The notes below the pieces were generated by a model. That model did no database searches and was not told the DNA's origin. It worked only from the letters and a program-made list of their open reading frames with translations. Of a stretch of 64,000 nucleotides of DNA, positions 59,642 through 64,000 are shown one piece after another. Position numbers and translations under genes: made by a program. Where the stretch lies: positions 1 to 64,000 of the forward strand of contig NZ_PYMJ01000009.1 of assembly GCF_003025615.1 (NCBI RefSeq). Reading direction: 5' to 3'. Source of the DNA: Photobacterium frigidiphilum (lineage in GTDB: Bacteria; Pseudomonadota; Gammaproteobacteria; Enterobacterales; Vibrionaceae). How positions within the stretch are numbered: position 1 is the stretch's first letter; every line of letters starts with the position of its first letter.

Positions 59642-60238
59642 ATGGAACAGGACGAATATTTTTCAGTCCATACAGGGCTAACCATAAACGTAGAACCTCT
59701 AGCAAGCGATGAGTGCTTGCCTGATGAACAAGCGTTTATTCAGGAAATTCCGCCTTTATTTCGTGTCGCCAGCGAATGCAGCGGTTTAGAAGAAAGCGCA
59801 GAACGCACGCTTAAAGGTTTTGGTAAGGAAGACAATAAAGCACTGCTAACTTATCTTGCAGCCCAAAACAGTAAAATCAACTTACTGCTTTCTTTTGTAT
59901 TATCTCAACAAGATAACCCTGATTTTCGTTATATCACCGACAGTTTTGGTGCGAGTCAGCTGACCTTTGTTTCAAATTCCCCTTTTACTGTTGGTACATC
60001 TGTTAGAGTAAAGCTGTTTCTTGAGCACCCGCCCGCTGCAATATACTGTTATGCAAACGTAGCTGCATGTGGAACTAAAGTGCATGAAGACGACTCAGAT
60101 GAAAAGCAGACTCAATACCCGATCACACTGCGCTATAACCGTTTACAAGAAGATGACCGTGATCTTCTGATCCGAGCTGCTTTGTATATTCAGCAAAAAT
60201 TACTGCGCGTACGCGCCCAACAGCGAACAGAGTCATAA
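59642..60238 (+). CDS. Degenerate PilZ-type protein (PlzB-like)
   Basis: A 198-residue soluble protein immediately before mfd (9 bp gap). Its position between lolC and mfd matches V. cholerae PlzB (VC1885), recalled from general knowledge. The C-terminal half (RYITDSFGASQLTFVSNSPFTVGTSVRVKLFLEHPPA) resembles a PilZ barrel, but I see no RxxxR and no clear D/NxSxxG motif, so c-di-GMP binding is doubtful. The start ATG 59642 has gagag just upstream; a TTG at 59612 and an ATG at 59618 are alternatives. Confidence 0.65.
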   Translation: MEQDEYFSVHTGLTINVEPLASDECLPDEQAFIQEIPPLFRVASECSGLEESAERTLKGFGKEDNKALLTYLAAQNSKINLLLSFVLSQQDNPDFRYITDSFGASQLTFVSNSPFTVGTSVRVKLFLEHPPAAIYCYANVAACGTKVHEDDSDEKQTQYPITLRYNRLQEDDRDLLIRAALYIQQKLLRVRAQQRTES

Positions 60239-60247
60239 GTTAATCAC

Positions 60248-63200
60248 ATGAAAGCATTATCATTACTCTCACTGCCCCTGCCGAGTAAAAAAGGGGATAA
60301 CCGTTTCATTGGTAACCTATCTGGTGCTGCTTTGGCACTGTCTGTCGCTGAACTGTCTCACGCACATCAAGGCCCTATTCTTGCTGTTGTGCCTGATACA
60401 CAAACAGCGCTACGCCTACAACCAGAAATTAGTCAGTTCACGTCTGTCGAGGTGAATGTATTCCCTGACTGGGAAACACTGCCGTACGATAATTTCTCGC
60501 CACACCAAGATATTACATCTGATCGCCTTGCACGTTTATACAAGTTACCGACCCAGTCTGATGGCATTATTTTGGTGCCTATTAGTACCTTATTGCAGCG
60601 TTTAACACCCCGTGATTACCTTCGCAAGCATGCTTTAATTGTACGCAATGGTGATCGCCTATCACTTGATAAGCTTCGTTTACAGCTAGAAGCATCTGGT
60701 TATCGCCATGCCGATCAAGTAATGGAGCATGGCGAATATGCCAGCCGAGGTTCATTACTCGACCTATTCCCAATGGGTAGCAATCAACCCTATCGTATTG
60801 ACTTTTTTGATGACGAAGTCGATTCCATTCGCCAGTTCGATCCTGAAAATCAGCGTTCAACCGGTGAAATTGATAGCATCAATTTATTACCAGCTCACGA
60901 ATTTCCAACTGATGAAATTGCAATCGAAAATTTCCGGATGCGCTGGCGTGAACGCTTTGAAGCACGCCGTGAACCCGAATCTATCTATCAGCAAGTAAGC
61001 AAACGTACTTGGCCTGCAGGTATTGAGTATTGGCAGCCTCTGTTTTTTGAAAAAACTGAAACACTCTTCGATTATTTACCCGATGAAACCTTATTAGTAA
61101 CATTGGGAGAATTAGAACCCTCCGTTGACCATTTCTTAGCAGATGCAGATCACCGCTTTGATCAACGTCGTGTTGACCCCTTGCGCCCTTTGTTAGAACC
61201 CAAAGAATTATGGCTAACAAAAGATGAGATGTTCCGCGGTTTTAAAACGTTGCCACAAGTTCGTATTCGTCATGAAAACGAACCCGATAAAGCGGGTCGA
61301 TACAATCCAACGTTAACACCAGTACCTGAAATAATCATCAATCAACAACTTAAAGAACCTTTTGCTGCACTACGTCGTTTTACCGAGCAATTCAAAGGCA
61401 AAGTTGTCTTTTCCGTTGCCTCTGAAGGTCGACGTGAAGCGTTACTGGATCTATTAGCTCGTATAAAAATGCGCCCAATGGTGTGCGCTAGTCTAGAAGA
61501 AGCCATTGAAGCACCAAGTGATTACACACTGGTTATTGGTGCTGCAGAGCAAGGCTTCATTCTTGAATCGCCTTCTGTCGCGTTTATTTGTGAAAGTGAT
61601 TTACTCGGTGAACGCGTTAATCAACGCCGTCGTCGTGATGAGAAAAAAAGTGTCAATGCCGATACCATTATTCGTAACTTGGCTGAACTACAAATCGGTC
61701 AGCCTGTAGTACATATCGATCACGGCATTGGTCGCTATCAAGGTCTGCAAACATTAGAAGCTGGTGGTATAACAACCGAATATGTCATGCTTGAATACCA
61801 TGCAGGTGCAAAGCTCTATGTACCGGTTGCATCGCTGCACCTAATTAGCCGTTACTCTGGCGGTGCTGATGATAGTGCGCCGCTGCATAAACTGGGTGGC
61901 GAAGCATGGGTCAAAGCACGTAAAAAAGCAGCTGAAAAAGTACGTGATGTTGCTGCAGAATTACTCGATGTTTACGCAAAGCGCGAACTAAAACCTGGCT
62001 TTAAATTCACGTTAGATCGAGAATCTTATGCTGATTTCTGTAGTAGTTTTCCTTTTGAAGAGACCCACGACCAAGCCTTAGCGATTAATTCTGTACTTTC
62101 AGACATGTGTCAGCCTAGAGCCATGGACCGCCTTGTGTGTGGTGACGTTGGCTTTGGTAAAACGGAAGTCGCGATGCGTGCTGCGTTTGTTGCTATTGAT
62201 AACAACAAACAAGTCACGGTATTGGTGCCTACCACATTATTGGCACAGCAGCATTTTGAAAACTTCCGTGACCGTTTTGCCAATACGGCCGTTCGTGTTG
62301 AAGTGCTTTCACGTTTTAAAACAGCGAAAGAACAAAAACAGGTAATGCTTGATGCCGAAGACGGCAAAATTGATATCCTCATCGGCACACATAAACTACT
62401 TAACGCTTCAGTCAAATATCACGATTTAGGTTTATTAGTCGTTGATGAAGAGCACCGCTTTGGTGTGCGTCAAAAAGAGAAAATTAAAGCCATTCGTGCC
62501 GATATTGATATTTTGACCCTCACGGCAACACCGATTCCTCGTACGCTCAATATGGCTATGAGTGGTATGCGTGATTTATCTATCATTGCAACACCGCCAG
62601 CACGTCGCTTAGCCATTAAAACATTTGTACGAGAAAAAGACGACGCAATTATTCGTGAAGCCGTGCTACGTGAAATAACACGTGGTGGTCAAGTTTACTT
62701 CCTGCACAATGAAGTCGACAGCATTGAGAAAACCACCGAAGAATTAGCCAAACTGATCCCAGAAGCGCGTATCACTTTTGCTCATGGTCAAATGCGTGAA
62801 CGTGAACTCGAAAAAGTGATGGGCGATTTTTATCACCAGCGCTTCAACTTGCTCGTCTGTACAACCATAATCGAAACCGGTATTGATATTCCAACAGCAA
62901 ACACGATCATCATGAATCGTGCCGACAACCTTGGTTTAGCACAATTGCACCAACTTCGGGGTCGTGTTGGACGATCGCACCACCAAGCCTATGCCTATTT
63001 ATTAACACCACACAAAAAGCGTATGACGAAAGATGCAGTCAAACGTTTAGAGGCCATCGAATCACTGGAAGATCTTGGTGCTGGGTTCACATTGGCAACG
63101 CATGACCTTGAAATTCGTGGTGCAGGTGAATTATTAGGTGACGAACAAAGTGGTCAAATTCAATCCATTGGATTTTCACTGTTCATGGAAATGCTAGAGC

Positions 63201-63703
63201 AAGCGGTTGAAGCATTGAAAGAAGGTAAAGAGTCATCACTTGATGATCTGCTACGTAAGCAGACGGAAGTAGAGCTACGTTTACCCGCGTTACTACCTGA
63301 TGATTACATTCCCGATATCAACATGCGTTTATCATTATACAAGCGCATTGCCAGTGCGATTGATGAACAAGATTTGAACGATTTAAAAGTCGAACTGATT
63401 GATCGGTTTGGTCTATTACCTGAAGCAACAACCAACTTGCTAACGGTAAACAATTTAAAATTAAAAGCAGCTGCAGTCGGTATTCGTCGTATTGAGGCGG
63501 GTGAAAAAGGTGGATATCTTGAATTTGAACAAGATGCCGCTATTAACCCTGTTTTTCTCGTCGGTTTACTGCAATCAAAGCCTCAACATTACCGTATGGA
63601 AGGTCCAACCAAACTAAAAGTCATGGCACCAATGACAGATCGCAAAGAACGCATCAAGTTTGTGGACCAGCTACTAACCCAATTATCAGAAAACACAATA
63701 TAA
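60248..63703 (+). CDS. mfd: Transcription-repair coupling factor Mfd
   Basis: DNA translocase that removes stalled RNA polymerase and recruits UvrA, 1151 residues (E. coli 1148). The N-terminal UvrB-like region (domains 1-3) is followed by the RNAP-interaction domain (HIDHGIGRYQGL near 495), then the SF2 helicase motor with Walker A CGDVGFGKTEVAMRAA, DEEHRFGVRQKE and LTLTATPIPRTLNMA, the TRG motif region (GRVGRSHHQAYAYLL) and the C-terminal domain 7. Starts 9 bp after the PilZ-type gene. Confidence 0.97.
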   Translation: MKALSLLSLPLPSKKGDNRFIGNLSGAALALSVAELSHAHQGPILAVVPDTQTALRLQPEISQFTSVEVNVFPDWETLPYDNFSPHQDITSDRLARLYKLPTQSDGIILVPISTLLQRLTPRDYLRKHALIVRNGDRLSLDKLRLQLEASGYRHADQVMEHGEYASRGSLLDLFPMGSNQPYRIDFFDDEVDSIRQFDPENQRSTGEIDSINLLPAHEFPTDEIAIENFRMRWRERFEARREPESIYQQVSKRTWPAGIEYWQPLFFEKTETLFDYLPDETLLVTLGELEPSVDHFLADADHRFDQRRVDPLRPLLEPKELWLTKDEMFRGFKTLPQVRIRHENEPDKAGRYNPTLTPVPEIIINQQLKEPFAALRRFTEQFKGKVVFSVASEGRREALLDLLARIKMRPMVCASLEEAIEAPSDYTLVIGAAEQGFILESPSVAFICESDLLGERVNQRRRRDEKKSVNADTIIRNLAELQIGQPVVHIDHGIGRYQGLQTLEAGGITTEYVMLEYHAGAKLYVPVASLHLISRYSGGADDSAPLHKLGGEAWVKARKKAAEKVRDVAAELLDVYAKRELKPGFKFTLDRESYADFCSSFPFEETHDQALAINSVLSDMCQPRAMDRLVCGDVGFGKTEVAMRAAFVAIDNNKQVTVLVPTTLLAQQHFENFRDRFANTAVRVEVLSRFKTAKEQKQVMLDAEDGKIDILIGTHKLLNASVKYHDLGLLVVDEEHRFGVRQKEKIKAIRADIDILTLTATPIPRTLNMAMSGMRDLSIIATPPARRLAIKTFVREKDDAIIREAVLREITRGGQVYFLHNEVDSIEKTTEELAKLIPEARITFAHGQMRERELEKVMGDFYHQRFNLLVCTTIIETGIDIPTANTIIMNRADNLGLAQLHQLRGRVGRSHHQAYAYLLTPHKKRMTKDAVKRLEAIESLEDLGAGFTLATHDLEIRGAGELLGDEQSGQIQSIGFSLFMEMLEQAVEALKEGKESSLDDLLRKQTEVELRLPALLPDDYIPDINMRLSLYKRIASAIDEQDLNDLKVELIDRFGLLPEATTNLLTVNNLKLKAAAVGIRRIEAGEKGGYLEFEQDAAINPVFLVGLLQSKPQHYRMEGPTKLKVMAPMTDRKERIKFVDQLLTQLSENTI

Positions 63704-63719
63704 TCCAAAACATACAAAC

Positions 63720-63751
63720 CAAACGGCTGACTTTACTAAATCAGCCGTTTG
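63720..63751 (+). terminator. Hairpin after mfd, possible terminator
   Basis: The perfect 11-bp arms caaacggctga (63720-63730) and tcagccgtttg (63741-63751) enclose 10 nt. No T run follows, so termination is uncertain. Confidence 0.5.
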
Positions 63752-63791
63752 TATGAATTGGAAATACAAGCACTGAAGTGCGGAGATTACC

Positions 63792-64000
63792 TTGAAAAAA
63801 CTGATTTATTTGCTTCTTCTGGCCGTTAGTTGGCCATCATTTGCGGCGAGACAGTTTGATGTAGAAGTTATTCTATTCAAGCGAAACATTAACCCTGAAC
63901 AGGTTAACGAATCTTGGCCCGAACAACTCAAACAAGTTGATATGCAAGGCGCTCTATCTTTAGAAGATACCGCAGCATTAAAAGCGAAAGGGGTAACTAT
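63792..64000 (+). CDS. csiV: CsiV family protein, N-terminal part (cut by window end)
   Basis: An open frame of 69 codons to the window end, read directly. It starts with TTG 63792 behind ggag six bases upstream, has a signal peptide (KKLIYLLLLAVSWPSFAA) and then RQFDVEVILFKRNINPEQVNESWPEQ, which matches the conserved start of CsiV, the peptidoglycan-binding protein of Shewanella and Vibrio. The rest lies outside the window, so the annotation rests on the first part only. Confidence 0.82.
   Translation, partial: MKKLIYLLLLAVSWPSFAARQFDVEVILFKRNINPEQVNESWPEQLKQVDMQGALSLEDTAALKAKGVT

Noticed and set aside
1..64000. CRISPR array, tRNA or rRNA genes, prophage
   Set aside because: No regularly spaced direct repeats with unique spacers, no tRNA-like cloverleaf and no phage structural genes were noticed on reading both strands. 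A tRNAscan or CRISPR search could confirm this.

Overview
The window reads as chromosomal DNA of a marine gammaproteobacterium of the Vibrionaceae, most likely Photobacterium. This is an inference from the gene set: MukBEF, an enteric-like UhpABCT system, torECA, CsiV, a PilZ gene next to mfd, LdtD/MepK/GloC, and several small Vibrionaceae-type hypothetical proteins. No rRNA, tRNA, CRISPR array or prophage was seen.

Layout. 1-1.5 kb: the right end of an IS3-family element, a 17-bp degenerate tandem repeat, thiM and a collapsed thiE remnant. 1.5-6.4 kb: yehS-like gene, a crotonase, an SLC45-like sugar MFS transporter with a good CRP site, and aspC. 6.4-14.3 kb: two uncharacterised small proteins, a DUF2982-like membrane protein, and the hexose-phosphate uptake locus uhpABC plus uhpT. 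14.3-17.7 kb: gloC, mepK, ldtD (methylglyoxal detoxification and peptidoglycan remodelling). 18-28.7 kb: MarR and LysR regulators, a TauE/SafE permease, an Asp/Glu racemase, and a lactate locus (lldP-lutABC with a LysR gene). 28.6-33.2 kb: truncated haemoglobin and the TMAO respiration genes torECA. 33.5-37.2 kb: an M23 endopeptidase, a Sel1-repeat protein and an acidic lipoprotein. 37.5-45.8 kb: cmoM-mukFEB (chromosome condensation) and divergent elyC. 46.2-54.1 kb: the cystine transporter tcyP, then comEC-msbA-lpxK-ycaR-kdsB (DNA uptake, lipid A and Kdo supply). 54.2-64 kb: DUF2062, a small hypothetical protein, DedA, lolCDE (lipoprotein export), a degenerate PilZ protein, mfd, and the start of csiV.

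The core genes comEC, msbA, lpxK, ycaR, kdsB, elyC, cmoM, mukF, mukE, mukB, ldtD, mepK, gloC and aspC lie in the same order as in Escherichia coli as I know it. Two accessory blocks interrupt this order: about 6.4-14.3 kb (uhp) and about 18-37 kb (lactate, TMAO and others).

I did not find a convincing new multi-gene system. The best leads are the uhpT control region (CRP site, paired palindromes, lone -10 box, long structured leader), a perfect 16-bp palindrome upstream of the marR gene, the histone-H1-like winged-helix protein at 7.1-7.5 kb, the tandem repeat between the IS end and thiM, and the truncated haemoglobin next to torECA without torD.
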